Translations under genes and position numbers: made by a program
Notes under the pieces: model-generated
Seen by the model: the letters and a program-made list of their open reading frames with translations, nothing else
What the model was told of the DNA's origin: nothing
Databases searched by the model: none
NCBI RefSeq assembly: GCF_000440115.1
Contig: NZ_ALMY01000056.1
Span: forward strand, 1 to 64,000
DNA: 64,000 nt
Reading direction: 5' to 3'
Source: Streptococcus suis YS56
GTDB taxonomy: Bacteria > Bacillota > Bacilli > Lactobacillales > Streptococcaceae
Shown here: positions 25,607 to 34,929 of the stretch, in pieces
Layout of the letters: each line of letters opens with the position of its first letter
How positions within the stretch are numbered: the stretch's first letter is position 1

Positions 25607-28334
25607 CTAGTAATCCATCCAATATTTCAATCAATTTTTCTTTTTCCTGACTCTCATTTGTTTTAAGCCTGATTAGGGGGATGTTGCATTTTTTCAAAAT
25701 GTTATCCTTCATAATATCACGTTCAAACTGCTTAGAATTACCTTTGTGGAATGCATATCCATCTACTTCTACAGCTAGTACAGGTGCTTTGGTAAGTCTA
25801 TTGATTATCAAAAAATCAAGGTGCGTATTTCCATGCCTTGCATACTTCGCTTCCACTTCTGTTAGTCGAGTAAAATCCTTCACAAGATTATGCAGTTTAT
25901 AGTCATGTATAACATCTAGACTATTATATTTTTCATCGCTCATAAATACTTCCTTAATCCGATGATACATTAAATTCTCAGAATCATATCGCGATATCCG
26001 TTTTCGTTTTCTAAAATATTCCTCCTTTTCTTGCTCATACTGTTTGTATAAGTAATCGAAGATGGAATATACAGGGCTCTCTCTTACTTCAAAATTATTA
26101 TATTGTATATATCCCAATAAATCACTAATATTTTTATCTAATGATTGCTCATTCCCAGTCATGACAAGAAATAATTTATTTTTAGCTCTTGATATCGCCA
26201 CATTTAGTAAGTACGGATCATCCGTAAAACGTGTTATGCTATTATCAACCGTGGAGATGATTATCGTATCTTTTTCTTTTCCCTGAAACTTATGGACTGT
26301 ATCGCTTTCCAAATCATCAATTTGCTCTTGCAACTTCTCTTTCTGCTTTCGATAAGGCGTGACAACTCCTGTCCGCTCCCGATAGATTTCATAATTTGGA
26401 ATAACATCTTTCAGAATTATATCAATCTCTCTCTGACTATAGTGATCACGAGCGTGATTTCCCTTAGGTGTTCTAATAGCCTGAAGAACATCTTTTTCCC
26501 CTTTATCACCTGTCATAATCACTAAGTCACCATTATAAAACTTTTGATTGCAGAAATTGATAATTTTGGGATGACATCTATAATGCTCTCGTAATAGCGT
26601 TTCTGGAATATTCGGAATCACTTTTAGTACCGATTGAAGAAAACTGTTTGTGTATTCATAACCACTATGAACACCATATTTATGGAAAAGCTGAGCACTA
26701 CTTTCTTTGACATCTTTTGTGACAATATGCGGTAGCTGTTTACTATCTCCAACAACTACAACATTTTTAGCACAGGATAATGCTAGTGCCCCAGTTGTAA
26801 TATCCACTTGTGAGGCTTCATCTATGATTAAATAATCATAGGTAATATTCTTTCCTAAACTTGTTGTTGATGAAAATGTTGTACTAAGAACAATGGGATA
26901 TTCTAGAAGAACTCGTCTCGATTGTTTCCGTAAATCTTCCTTTGTAAACTGTACTCTTTTTCTTCCATTCCCATACTTACTAACTAGAAAATTTTTGAAA
27001 ATCTTTAATGAATCACTGGTAAAATTGTTTAAAACTTCCGTACCATTTAAGTGAACCAATTCTTCTTGAAGAGTTTCTAATTTATTCCTTATTTCTGTTT
27101 GTTTATGCTGATAAAATAGGTTCTGAAATTGTATTGTCAAATCAGATAATTCTTGTTTATAAAGTTCCCAGTTTTTAACACCATATAATAAAAAGTTTTT
27201 TATCTTAAAAATTAAACCTAACCTTCTATTCTTTTTATAGAATTCCTCAAATTCATTCCAAAGCTTAAATAACTTCTTAGAAGAATACAGTTTTAATTCT
27301 ATAGGCGATATATTTATGTGCTCAAAAAAATCTTTGAAATGGCGAAATTCCGTTTCTAATTCTGAAAGTTCTTGTCTCAGATTAGCCACTTCTTCCTGAA
27401 TTTCAAAAATACGAGGAAGCCTACGAATCTTTTCATTTAGTTCCTTATCAAGGCTTTCCATACCATTATCTTTTAATCTCCAAGAAGAAAAATCAGGGTA
27501 CATACTATACTGATTGAGAATAAAATTATTTTTATTTTTTTCACTTCCAAGATAAGCCACGGGAAAGTCAAGACCATAGTTCTTCAGTTTTTCGTAAATA
27601 TTATCAATGGCTGCATTATTATTAGAAACAATTAGAACCGTCTTATTCCGTATCACTATATTAGCTATAATATTCAGAATCGTTTGTGTCTTACCAGTTC
27701 CAGGAGGTCCTTGAATGACACTAAATTGATTTATTAAGGCATTTTTTGTTGCTTTATATTGACTATTATTGCAACCAAAAGGGAAAATCAGTTCCCCATG
27801 AAACGGCAAGTTATTCTTCTTACTGGGACTTAGATAGCTCGCTAAAGCAACTGTTTTGTCTACATAATCCAATTCCTCATACCTTTTTAACAAGAGCAAT
27901 TGATCGGTCTCAGAGTTTCTCAGAGGATTCAGCTTGGATAGTTCCGTCAAATAACTAAAAACATGACGACTATTCGAATGTGTCAACTCATTTTGCCGTA
28001 TTTCTAGGTCTCTCCCCATATATAATTTTCCAGTGCCATTTTTGTAGCGGATGATATAAGCCCGTGAGTGCGTTCCATTGAATTCAATAATTGACTCAAT
28101 ATTATTTAATAAAACCCCATCTTGCCTTCTATAAACTCCTATCTCTGAAGGATTCAACTGTTTGGAAAACTTCAGCACCTCAACTCTCTGCATATTGTAG
28201 CGATAAGGTTGGACATTATTTTTAAAATAAATTTCAAAGTAGAGCTTCCCTTTGTAACGAATCAATTGAAGCGATTCGATATTTTCTGACTTGTCCTCTC
28301 CATCAATCAAAATTATTTTTCTATCTTTCACCAT
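25599..28334 (-). CDS. SF1 helicase with C-terminal endonuclease-like domain
   Basis: A 911-residue protein. N-terminal 190 residues are beta-rich without known motif. A DNA2/NAM7-type helicase core follows: Walker A GPPGTGKTQT (209-218), Walker B LIIDEASQVD, then GDSKQLPHIV, REHYRCHPKIINFCN, VVTPYRKQ, VHKFQGKEKDTII and NVAISRAKNKLFLV, i.e. all SF1 motifs. A long insertion (about 290-460) is coiled-coil-prone. The last 80 residues (DFLIINR, AVEVDGYAFHK, FERDIMKDNILKK) look like a DUF2726/DUF559-type nuclease fold. Much more AT-rich than truB; its end cuts into another gene, a sign of acquisition. A role in phage defence or nucleic-acid quality control is inference. Confidence 0.85.
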   Translation of the reverse strand: MVKDRKIILIDGEDKSENIESLQLIRYKGKLYFEIYFKNNVQPYRYNMQRVEVLKFSKQLNPSEIGVYRRQDGVLLNNIESIIEFNGTHSRAYIIRYKNGTGKLYMGRDLEIRQNELTHSNSRHVFSYLTELSKLNPLRNSETDQLLLLKRYEELDYVDKTVALASYLSPSKKNNLPFHGELIFPFGCNNSQYKATKNALINQFSVIQGPPGTGKTQTILNIIANIVIRNKTVLIVSNNNAAIDNIYEKLKNYGLDFPVAYLGSEKNKNNFILNQYSMYPDFSSWRLKDNGMESLDKELNEKIRRLPRIFEIQEEVANLRQELSELETEFRHFKDFFEHINISPIELKLYSSKKLFKLWNEFEEFYKKNRRLGLIFKIKNFLLYGVKNWELYKQELSDLTIQFQNLFYQHKQTEIRNKLETLQEELVHLNGTEVLNNFTSDSLKIFKNFLVSKYGNGRKRVQFTKEDLRKQSRRVLLEYPIVLSTTFSSTTSLGKNITYDYLIIDEASQVDITTGALALSCAKNVVVVGDSKQLPHIVTKDVKESSAQLFHKYGVHSGYEYTNSFLQSVLKVIPNIPETLLREHYRCHPKIINFCNQKFYNGDLVIMTGDKGEKDVLQAIRTPKGNHARDHYSQREIDIILKDVIPNYEIYRERTGVVTPYRKQKEKLQEQIDDLESDTVHKFQGKEKDTIIISTVDNSITRFTDDPYLLNVAISRAKNKLFLVMTGNEQSLDKNISDLLGYIQYNNFEVRESPVYSIFDYLYKQYEQEKEEYFRKRKRISRYDSENLMYHRIKEVFMSDEKYNSLDVIHDYKLHNLVKDFTRLTEVEAKYARHGNTHLDFLIINRLTKAPVLAVEVDGYAFHKGNSKQFERDIMKDNILKKCNIPLIRLKTNESQEKEKLIEILDGLLGR

Positions 28335-28356
28335 ATCTCCACTCTCACTTTCAATC

Positions 28357-29616
28357 TTAATCTTCCTCCTCCCTCAACGCCTCAAACTTGGCTTTCATAG
28401 TCGGGTTATTGCGGGTTAGTTTTTTGACGGAGACATCGTCTAGTTTATTATTGGCTAGGCGAAGCTGGTTTTCGCTGGTGGTCAGGGCTGCCTTAACAGC
28501 TTCCATTCGCTTGATTGCCTTGTCGATTTCATCAATAGCCTTCTGGAAATTGGTGCTGGCTGATTGATAGTTTTTTGCAAAAGCATTCTTGAAAATTTCC
28601 AAATCTTCTTCAAAATGAGTAATATCGATATTCTGCTCCTTAACCAAGGCTAACTCCTGCTGATATTGCAGACTATTAAGCGCAGCATTTCGTAAAATTC
28701 CGATTAATTGGATAAAGAACTGTGGTCGAATGACATACATCTTCTCATATTCATGACTAACATCCACAATCCCTGTATTGTAATAGTCATTGTCCGCCTC
28801 TAGCATGCTGACTAATACAGCATATTCACATTTTTTCTCCCGACGGTCCTTATCCAACTCCTTAAAGAAATCAGCGTTTTTATGCTTGGTCTTGGTCGTG
28901 TCCGCCTCGTTTTTCATTTCGAACATGATGGAGATAAATTCCAAGCCCGACTCGTCAAAATCACGGAAAATGAAATCTCCTTTTGAACCGGACGCTGATA
29001 CTTCGTTGTCCTTCGCAAATTTGGCACGTGGAAAAGCATAGGAACGAACCTTGTTAAACTCCGCCTCAGCAAATTGCTCCAAGCTCTCTCCAATTGCCTT
29101 AGTAGACTGCTGGGCCTTGAAGTTCTTATAAAACTCCACCTGCTCATCCGCCGCCTTGAGCCGCACCTCGTATTCCTGACGAGTGGTCGCCAAAGCCAAC
29201 TCCTGCTTCTGTTCCTGCATGGCCAAAGCATTCTGAGCCGCATCCCGTTCCTTCTCCACCTGAGCCACCGCCTGTTGCAACTCCAAGTCCTTAGCCAAAC
29301 CGATTTGCCCCAACTGAGCCTTAAGCTCTTGGATTTCTTGGTCCTTTTGGGAAATGGCAGAGCTGATTTCCAGTTCCGTCTGACTAGCAAATTTATCAAG
29401 TTTTGCGGTCAGTTCCAGAATCTCCTTATCCTTATCACTCAATCTAGCCTGCAAATCATTTTCAGCCTTCTGGCTTAATAATTCTCGTTCCCGCTCCAAT
29501 CGTTCATGGATTTCCTTGTCAAACTCCGCACCACGCACCTGGGCTAAAAGCTGACTATATTCTGTTTCATTGACCTGAAAGGCCGTCCCACAATGGGGGC
29601 AAGTAATTTGATGCAT
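28357..29616 (-). CDS. DUF2130 coiled-coil protein with PD-(D/E)XK-like domain
   Basis: A 419-residue protein. N-terminal CPHCGTAFQVNETEY resembles half of a zinc ribbon. Residues 25-165 are a long heptad-rich coiled coil. Residues 180-300 form the DUF2130 core, in which GDFIFRD (Asp214) and FEMKNE (Glu233, Lys235) fit a PD-(D/E)XK nuclease pattern. A further helical region (about 335-419) closes the protein. It precedes the helicase by 22 bp in the same direction, so the two are probably co-transcribed. Function of the family is not established. Confidence 0.85.
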   Translation of the reverse strand: MHQITCPHCGTAFQVNETEYSQLLAQVRGAEFDKEIHERLERERELLSQKAENDLQARLSDKDKEILELTAKLDKFASQTELEISSAISQKDQEIQELKAQLGQIGLAKDLELQQAVAQVEKERDAAQNALAMQEQKQELALATTRQEYEVRLKAADEQVEFYKNFKAQQSTKAIGESLEQFAEAEFNKVRSYAFPRAKFAKDNEVSASGSKGDFIFRDFDESGLEFISIMFEMKNEADTTKTKHKNADFFKELDKDRREKKCEYAVLVSMLEADNDYYNTGIVDVSHEYEKMYVIRPQFFIQLIGILRNAALNSLQYQQELALVKEQNIDITHFEEDLEIFKNAFAKNYQSASTNFQKAIDEIDKAIKRMEAVKAALTTSENQLRLANNKLDDVSVKKLTRNNPTMKAKFEALREEED

Positions 29617-29622
29617 ATGCTC

Positions 29623-29880
29623 TCACTTTCTTCTTTTCAAATAAGATATTAATTTATGTAAAACCGTAGCTACTCCCAGCGCCAATAAAAAATAAAAGAA
29701 ACGAACCGCATTTCTAGCATCTGGAAGCGATAGAGCCCAAAGGACAAAAATCGTTATGGCAGTCGGCCATCTCCATCCCCAGGTCATCTTCCGTTTGATA
29801 AACCATTCCATCCAATCTTCATTAGAATCAAACCGTGTTTCGTAATATTCTTCTTTCAGTTGTTCCCACCACTTTTTCAT
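29623..29880 (-). CDS. Small membrane protein, hypothetical
   Basis: An 85-residue protein starting MKKWWEQLKEEYYETRFDSN: a charged, Trp-rich cytoplasmic part followed by two hydrophobic segments (about 40-54 and 59-78) and a basic tail. Ribosome-binding site AGGAGG precedes the ATG. It lies 6 bp upstream of the DUF2130 gene, so the genes may be translated from one message. I do not recognise the family. Confidence 0.65.
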   Translation of the reverse strand: MKKWWEQLKEEYYETRFDSNEDWMEWFIKRKMTWGWRWPTAITIFVLWALSLPDARNAVRFFYFLLALGVATVLHKLISYLKRRK

Positions 29881-29897
29881 AACAGCCTCCTTTCAAA

Positions 29898-30368
29898 TCA
29901 CAAACCTTCTAATTCAAGCTCCAGAAAAGTCCTCCACTTTTCCTGCAAGGGTTGACGTACAGGCGACTCCTGACCTTCAAAGACTTTTTTGATACATTCA
30001 TTTTGCACCAACCATCCTGTCATCTCTTTTTGAGCATTAGCAAATTCATTACCAAAATCTTCTGGAATTCGTTCTTCAAAAGTAATCAAGGTCTGATTTT
30101 CTAGCTGAGACAGTGCAAATGAAACCATTGCTGAATCCCACCTGTAGGCAATTTTCTCATTTTTTCGATATTCCAGTAAATCCATGGTTTCACAGAAGTC
30201 TTCCATTTCAAAAACCAGCGTATTTCCTACAATGTTTAACTGTGGAAACCAGCGGGCAAAACCACTATCTGTCGCCAACAAGTCCCAAGCTTCTGCAAAA
30301 CTAGCTGGAACAGTATAGGAAATAGTTAGCAGGTACATCTCGGACTCTTTCTGAACACTAATCTTCAT
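29898..30368 (-). CDS. SRPBCC-fold (AHSA1-like) protein
   Basis: A 156-residue protein with the START/SRPBCC ligand-binding pattern: beta strand ending in VPASFAEAWDLLATDSGFARWFPQ, later KIAYRWDSAMVSFAL and LITFEERIPE, and a long C-terminal helix. Such proteins bind hydrophobic ligands or assist Hsp90; the ligand here is unknown. Start at 30368 is taken; an ATG at 30335 (MYLLTISYTV) is also plausible. First gene of the minus-strand patch, with -10 TATAAT near 30392-30397. Confidence 0.75.
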   Translation of the reverse strand: MKISVQKESEMYLLTISYTVPASFAEAWDLLATDSGFARWFPQLNIVGNTLVFEMEDFCETMDLLEYRKNEKIAYRWDSAMVSFALSQLENQTLITFEERIPEDFGNEFANAQKEMTGWLVQNECIKKVFEGQESPVRQPLQEKWRTFLELELEGL

Positions 30369-30773
30369 ACATAACTCCTCTTCTATTCCCCTATTATACC
30401 AAAAAAATACTGGTCCATAACCGATATTTCCATTGCCTCTATTCTTTAATCATAATCAAGCATGAGTGCTATTCATTCCAAAGGATTGAAAAACGGTATC
30501 TTGAAATCTGAATTATTTTTTATAACATCTTTCATAGACAGTCCTTACCTTTGTTTACCTGGCTCATACTCCATGTTTTGTATCCCCTAGCAATGTTAGA
30601 CTTTCCTGCCACATAATGAACATTGTCATTTTTGAAACACTTCTATTTTTTACACTTTCATTTCATCTATCCGCCACCCAATTTATTTTACAATATAGAA
30701 CAGAGTTTAGTATTTCAATCATTCCTTTCTCATTTTATGCTATACTAGATGTATTGAAAACAAGGAGGTTTAT
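30369..30773. other. 405-bp intergenic region without a supported gene
   Basis: Holds the -10 of the SRPBCC gene on the left and an extended -10 TGCTATACT before the HAD gene on the right (near 30738-30746). A 20-codon minus-strand frame (30473-30535) is present but has no family or binding-site support. No repeat or strong hairpin was found. Confidence 0.5.
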
Positions 30774-31589
30774 ATGATTAAACTAATCGCTCTTGATATG
30801 GACGGAACCCTCTTAAACGAGAAAAAAGAGCTGATGCAGCCACAGATTGATGCCATTCATCAGGCTGTTGAAGCGGGCGTCAAGATTGTTCTTTGTACTG
30901 GTCGACCCTTGGCTGGTGTGAAGCCTTTCGTAGAGCAGCTCGGCTTTGACACCGAGGAAGAATTTATCATTGTCAATAACGGCTGTTCAACCCATTCGAC
31001 AAAGGATTGGAGCCTGATTGACTGGGAAGAACTATCTATCTCAGATATTGATTATCTTTCCACTTTTATTGAAAATGATGATGTACAAATTTCTCTCTTT
31101 GATGAGGAAGATTATTTCGTGCTTGCAGAAAAAGCCAATGCACGCGTTAATTTAGACGCAGGTTTGGTAGGAATGACTCCTCAACCAATTGATTTAAAAG
31201 AAGCCAAGTCAGGTCAGCATCGCTTCTTTGAAGCCATGTTCGTCGGTGAAAAAGAGCATATTGATGCCTTTGAAAATCAACACAATCCTGTACTCAGCCA
31301 AGGCTATTCCACCGTTCGTTCACAGGACTATCTCTTGGAAATTTTACCAAACGGAGCAAGCAAGGCCACTGGTTTGAAAAAATTGGCAGACCGCCTCGGT
31401 ATCCTCCCAGAAGAAATCATGGCTATGGGAGATGCCAACAACGACCTGGAAATGATTGCATTTGCCGGTCTGGGAATTGCCATGGGTAACGCCAACGAAC
31501 AGGTCAAGGCTATCGCACAGGACATCACAGACACCAATGAAAACAACGGCGTTGCCAAAGCCATTAAAAAACATATTTTGAACAAATAA
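30774..31589 (+). CDS. Cof-type HAD-IIB phosphatase
   Basis: A 271-residue haloacid dehalogenase-family hydrolase (Cof/YidA type). Catalytic motif LIALDMDGTLLNEKK with both Asp residues, motif II VLCTGRP, a C2B cap in the middle, Lys in NGASKATGLKKL and motif IV AMGDANNDLEMIAFAG. Probable sugar-phosphate or nucleotide phosphatase in the cytoplasm. Preceded by AAGGAGG and followed 10 bp later by pepT, which points to co-transcription. Confidence 0.93.
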   Translation: MIKLIALDMDGTLLNEKKELMQPQIDAIHQAVEAGVKIVLCTGRPLAGVKPFVEQLGFDTEEEFIIVNNGCSTHSTKDWSLIDWEELSISDIDYLSTFIENDDVQISLFDEEDYFVLAEKANARVNLDAGLVGMTPQPIDLKEAKSGQHRFFEAMFVGEKEHIDAFENQHNPVLSQGYSTVRSQDYLLEILPNGASKATGLKKLADRLGILPEEIMAMGDANNDLEMIAFAGLGIAMGNANEQVKAIAQDITDTNENNGVAKAIKKHILNK

Positions 31590-31598
31590 GGAGACACT

Positions 31599-32819
31599 AT
31601 GAAATACCCAACACTCTTAGACCGCTTTTTAGTCTATGTCAAAGAAAATACTCGCTCAGATGAAAATTCGACAACTACTCCATCTACCCAAAACCAAGTC
31701 GAGTTTGCACAGAATATCCTTCTGCCTGAAATGAAACGCATCGGCTTACAGAATGTCCACTACCTGCCAAATGGTTTTGCTGTGGGAACACTACCTGCTA
31801 ACGACCCAAGTTTGACACGTAAGATTGGATTCATCGCCCACATGGATACGGCGGATTTCAACGCAGAAGGTGTGAATCCTCAGATCATCGAAAACTACGA
31901 CGGCAACCCAATTGCCTTGGGAACTTCTGGCTACGAATTGCATCCAAAAGACTTCCCACAACTTGCCAACTATCACGGTCAAACACTGATTACCACAGAT
32001 GGTACTACCTTACTAGGCTCTGATGACAAGTCAGGAATTGCGGAAATCATGACAGCCATTGAATTCCTAGTCCAAAATCCGGACATCAAACACTGCGAAA
32101 TCCGTGTCGGCTTTGGTCCTGACGAAGAAATCGGTGTCGGTGCAGACAAGTTTGATGTAGAAGACTTTGATGTGGACTTTGCCTACACTATGGACGGTGG
32201 ACCACTGGGCGAACTCCAGTACGAAACTTTCTCAGCAGCTGGTGCCAAGATTGATTTCCTTGGACGCAATGTCCACCCAGGTTCAGCAAAAGACCAGATG
32301 ATTAATGCCTTCCAGATGGCTATTGATTTCCACAATGCCCTTCCAGAAGCAGACCGTCCTGAAAAAACTGAAGGTTACGAAGGTTTCTTCCACTTGATGA
32401 ACATGGAAGGCAGCGTCGATACTGCTTCTACCACCTACATCATCCGTGACTTTGAGGAAGAAGACTTCCAAGCCCGCAAGCAACTCATGCTTGATATTGC
32501 TGAAAAGATGAATGCCAACTTTGACACTCCACGTGTCATTGTCAACCTGCATGACCAGTACTACAACATGAAGAAAATCATTGAAAAAGATATGACCCCA
32601 ATCAATATCGCTAAGGACGTCATGGAAAATCTGGGCATTAAGCCACTGATTGAGCCTGTTCGCGGAGGAACAGACGGCTCTAAGATTTCCTTCATGGGCA
32701 TTCCAACGCCAAATATCTTCGCCGGTGGTGAAAACATGCACGGCCGCTTTGAGTTTGTCAGCCTGCAAACCATGGAAAAAGCCGTCGATGTCATTCTCGG
32801 AATCGTCGCTTATAAATAA
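31599..32819 (+). CDS. pepT: Peptidase T (tripeptide aminopeptidase)
   Basis: A 406-residue M20B metallopeptidase that removes the N-terminal residue from tripeptides. Zinc-binding and catalytic residues are seen in [37 protein letters not shown] and [29 protein letters not shown] is the C-terminal family signature. Length is standard. An intrinsic terminator follows. Confidence 0.96.
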   Translation: MKYPTLLDRFLVYVKENTRSDENSTTTPSTQNQVEFAQNILLPEMKRIGLQNVHYLPNGFAVGTLPANDPSLTRKIGFIAHMDTADFNAEGVNPQIIENYDGNPIALGTSGYELHPKDFPQLANYHGQTLITTDGTTLLGSDDKSGIAEIMTAIEFLVQNPDIKHCEIRVGFGPDEEIGVGADKFDVEDFDVDFAYTMDGGPLGELQYETFSAAGAKIDFLGRNVHPGSAKDQMINAFQMAIDFHNALPEADRPEKTEGYEGFFHLMNMEGSVDTASTTYIIRDFEEEDFQARKQLMLDIAEKMNANFDTPRVIVNLHDQYYNMKKIIEKDMTPINIAKDVMENLGIKPLIEPVRGGTDGSKISFMGIPTPNIFAGGENMHGRFEFVSLQTMEKAVDVILGIVAYK

Positions 32820-32825
32820 TCTTTC

Positions 32826-32856
32826 AGTCGGTTTTCTTTGGAAAATCGACTTTTTC
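32826..32856 (+). terminator. pepT terminator
   Basis: AGTCGGTTTTC (32826-32836), loop TTTG, GAAAATCGACT (32841-32851) with one G-U pair, then TTTT. Confidence 0.85.
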
Positions 32857-32944
32857 AGAAAATTTTAAAAAAATGCAATTTTATATTGTGTTATTGAACT
32901 AATACTGATATAATAGAACTATAAAAAAGAAATGGAGTTTTATT

Positions 32945-33343
32945 ATGACAGAAGAAACATTAGCACAGGGAATTCTCATTGGCATTTGGGGTACAACACT
33001 ACTATTTTCATTTATTTGGTATATTCTTGTTGCTATTTCCAACTACATCCTCTTCAAAAAAGCGGGCTATGCAGGTTGGAAATCTATCATTCCAATCTAT
33101 AACCTCTATATCCAACAATGCATCGCCTTTGGCTATGAAAAAAGATGGTTCATTCTATTCTTACTGATTCCACTAGCAGGGCCATTATATGGCATCTATC
33201 TCGTTTACAATTTTGGTCGTAGCTTCGGTTTGTCAGCTGTACAAGCTATCTTCTATGTTCTTCTTACACCTATCTTTAACCTCTACATCGCCTTTAATGA
33301 CGGAAGTCGTTACCAAGGTCCACAAGAATTCTTTATCGACTAA
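32945..33343 (+). CDS. DUF5684-type small membrane protein
   Basis: A 132-residue protein with about four hydrophobic segments: 10-37, the amphipathic FKKAGYAGWKSIIPIYNLYI region, 68-90 and 97-118. The GYAGWKSIIPIYN motif is characteristic of DUF5684 proteins, which resemble membrane-embedded signal-peptidase-associated domains. Function unknown. It has its own promoter (TATAAT near 32910) and terminator, so it is monocistronic. Confidence 0.8.
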   Translation: MTEETLAQGILIGIWGTTLLFSFIWYILVAISNYILFKKAGYAGWKSIIPIYNLYIQQCIAFGYEKRWFILFLLIPLAGPLYGIYLVYNFGRSFGLSAVQAIFYVLLTPIFNLYIAFNDGSRYQGPQEFFID

Positions 33344-33352
33344 TGTAAAACG

Positions 33353-33383
33353 AAGCCCCTCTTCAGCTCAGAAGGGGCTTTTT
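33353..33383 (+). terminator. Terminator after the DUF5684 gene
   Basis: AAGCCCCT (33353-33360) pairs with AGGGGCTT (33373-33380), followed by TTT; GC-rich stem. Confidence 0.85.
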
Positions 33384-33421
33384 ACTTGTTTAAAAAATAT
33401 ATAAAAAATTTATATAATCAC

Positions 33422-33461
33422 TTGATTTTAGTAAACAATAGGTATATAATTTATATATAAA
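33422..33461 (+). promoter_or_regulatory. padR promoter with palindromic candidate operator
   Basis: -35 TTGATT (33422-33427), 17-nt spacer, -10 TATAAT (33445-33450). The perfect palindrome TTTATATATAAA (33450-33461) abuts the -10 and is a good candidate for PadR self-repression, though AT-richness makes chance likelier. Confidence 0.55.
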
Positions 33462-33491
33462 TAATTTACATAAAAATAAAGAGGTGAGTTC

Positions 33492-33809
33492 ATGTACTAC
33501 CCCGTATCCTCTATCTTGATTGAATTTCTGGTCTTAGCCATTGTGGAAAAGCAAGATTCCTATGGCTATGAAATCAGTCAGACCATCAAGATAGTTGCTG
33601 ACATAAAGGAGTCCACGCTCTACCCTATCTTGAAAAAACTGGAGAAGGCTGGCTACGTTACCACCTATACCAAAGAATTTCAAGGGAGAAAGCGGAAATA
33701 CTATACCATCACACCTGCTGGACGTGAGCACATCCCCTTCCTGCAGGGTGAATGGAATGCCTACAAAGACCATATTGACGGAATTATAGAAGGGAGCCTA
33801 CGAAAATGA
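33492..33809 (+). CDS. PadR-family transcriptional regulator
   Basis: A 105-residue winged-helix repressor of the short PadR class: ILIEFLVLAIVEKQDSYGYE, helix-turn-helix IKESTLYPILKKLEKAGYV, wing TKEFQGRKRKYYTITPAG. In related clusters PadR proteins repress the adjoining DUF1700/DUF4097 genes and respond to envelope stress. Stop overlaps the next gene by 4 bp (ATGA), so regulator and targets share one message. Confidence 0.92.
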   Translation: MYYPVSSILIEFLVLAIVEKQDSYGYEISQTIKIVADIKESTLYPILKKLEKAGYVTTYTKEFQGRKRKYYTITPAGREHIPFLQGEWNAYKDHIDGIIEGSLRK

Positions 33810-34918
33810 CACGCGCAGATTATCTGAACAAACTGGAACAAGCACTATCTCAACTCCATCCAAGTGCCAGACAGGAAGCTCTGGACTACTTCAATGAATA
33901 TTTTGACGAAAAGGATAACGACGAGGAAGCTATTATAGATCTAGGAACACCTGATGAAGCTGCAAAGGAAATCATTGCCAACCTGCCCGAAGATGCCCTC
34001 ATTGCTAAGGATGACCAAGGCACTTCACAATCAACTAAAGCATTTGATTTCGATTTTGACTTTGACTTTCAATTTGACTGGGATGGTTTTTTCAACAATT
34101 TCAAACACTCAGCCTTTCAAGCTAAGGAAAGGATTGAATTGCAGACGAAGATTGAAGAATTACCTGATTTTGCAAGTTTACAGATTATTCTCGAAGACCA
34201 GGCACTTAGTGTGCAAAGCTATGAAGGTGATAAGGTAGTATTACACAATCCATTTTCTGAAGAAATGTCCTATCGGGCTTTTGACTATCAGCTAGTCCAA
34301 GATAGTTTGTACCTATCTAGCAAGCCACTCCCAGACCACCTCTACTTTTCCAACCAGCAAACCAGCTCTGCTATTCTCAAAATCCCTAAAGTACTCCTGC
34401 CCCTTACGAGTCTCAATCTGAAAACGACAGATAGTAGTCTGACGGTGGCGGCTGTGCAGGCGAGCGAACAGCTCGTCATCAATGCAGAAGATAGTAGCAT
34501 CAGCATGACGAAAGTAAGCTGTCCAAGCTCTGCCCTAGGGTTAGAGGACTCTACACTCACTATCTCAGATGGGCGACTGGATGAGTTGAAATTGGAAGCC
34601 AGCGATGCTGTTATCACTCTCTCAAGCATGAGCCTTTCAGATGCAAGGATAAGATTAGAAGATTGTGTCTGGAAGTTGAAGGATTTTGTCCTTGAAAAGA
34701 GCCTAAACTGCCAGGCTGAAGATTCTGTCCTAACCTTTAAACCAAGTACGGACATCAGTTTGGACATCTGGGAGGAAGATTCTAGCCTCAAACTTCCAAA
34801 GGATAAGGCGTTTACCATGATGAAAGAGGATAACACCACTCATCTCAGCTACAAGCAAGAAAATAGCCCTGCTCAGCTGGTTATTCATTGTCAAGACTGC
34901 CAGCTTACTGTAGGATAA
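33806..34918 (+). CDS. DUF1700-DUF4097 fusion, adhesin-like beta-repeat protein
   Basis: A 370-residue protein in three parts. Residues 1-60 are a DUF1700-like helical module (MTRADYLNKLEQALSQLHPS, DEEAIIDLGTPDEAAKEI). Residues 75-100 are an unusual aromatic/acidic stretch with alternating Phe-Asp. Residues 110-370 are repetitive short beta strands of the DUF4097 type, with recurring DSSL/EDS units. There is no signal peptide, as in related LiaX/YvlB proteins. The same N-terminal module recurs in the next gene. Likely envelope-stress linked; the exact role is unknown. Confidence 0.8.
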   Translation: MTRADYLNKLEQALSQLHPSARQEALDYFNEYFDEKDNDEEAIIDLGTPDEAAKEIIANLPEDALIAKDDQGTSQSTKAFDFDFDFDFQFDWDGFFNNFKHSAFQAKERIELQTKIEELPDFASLQIILEDQALSVQSYEGDKVVLHNPFSEEMSYRAFDYQLVQDSLYLSSKPLPDHLYFSNQQTSSAILKIPKVLLPLTSLNLKTTDSSLTVAAVQASEQLVINAEDSSISMTKVSCPSSALGLEDSTLTISDGRLDELKLEASDAVITLSSMSLSDARIRLEDCVWKLKDFVLEKSLNCQAEDSVLTFKPSTDISLDIWEEDSSLKLPKDKAFTMMKEDNTTHLSYKQENSPAQLVIHCQDCQLTVG

Positions 34919-34929
34919 AGGAGGTTCCT

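Noticed and set aside
25599-28334. Assignment of the helicase to the named Mokosh defence system
   Set aside because: The helicase motifs are of the same broad type, but no PLD nuclease domain (HxK motif) is present here or nearby; the C-terminal domain looks restriction-endonuclease-like instead.
30473-30535. A 20-codon minus-strand frame (MKDVIKNNSDFKIPFFNPLE) as a possible signalling peptide
   Set aside because: No convincing ribosome-binding site, no adjacent regulator or transporter of the peptide-pheromone kind, and such short frames arise by chance in AT-rich DNA.
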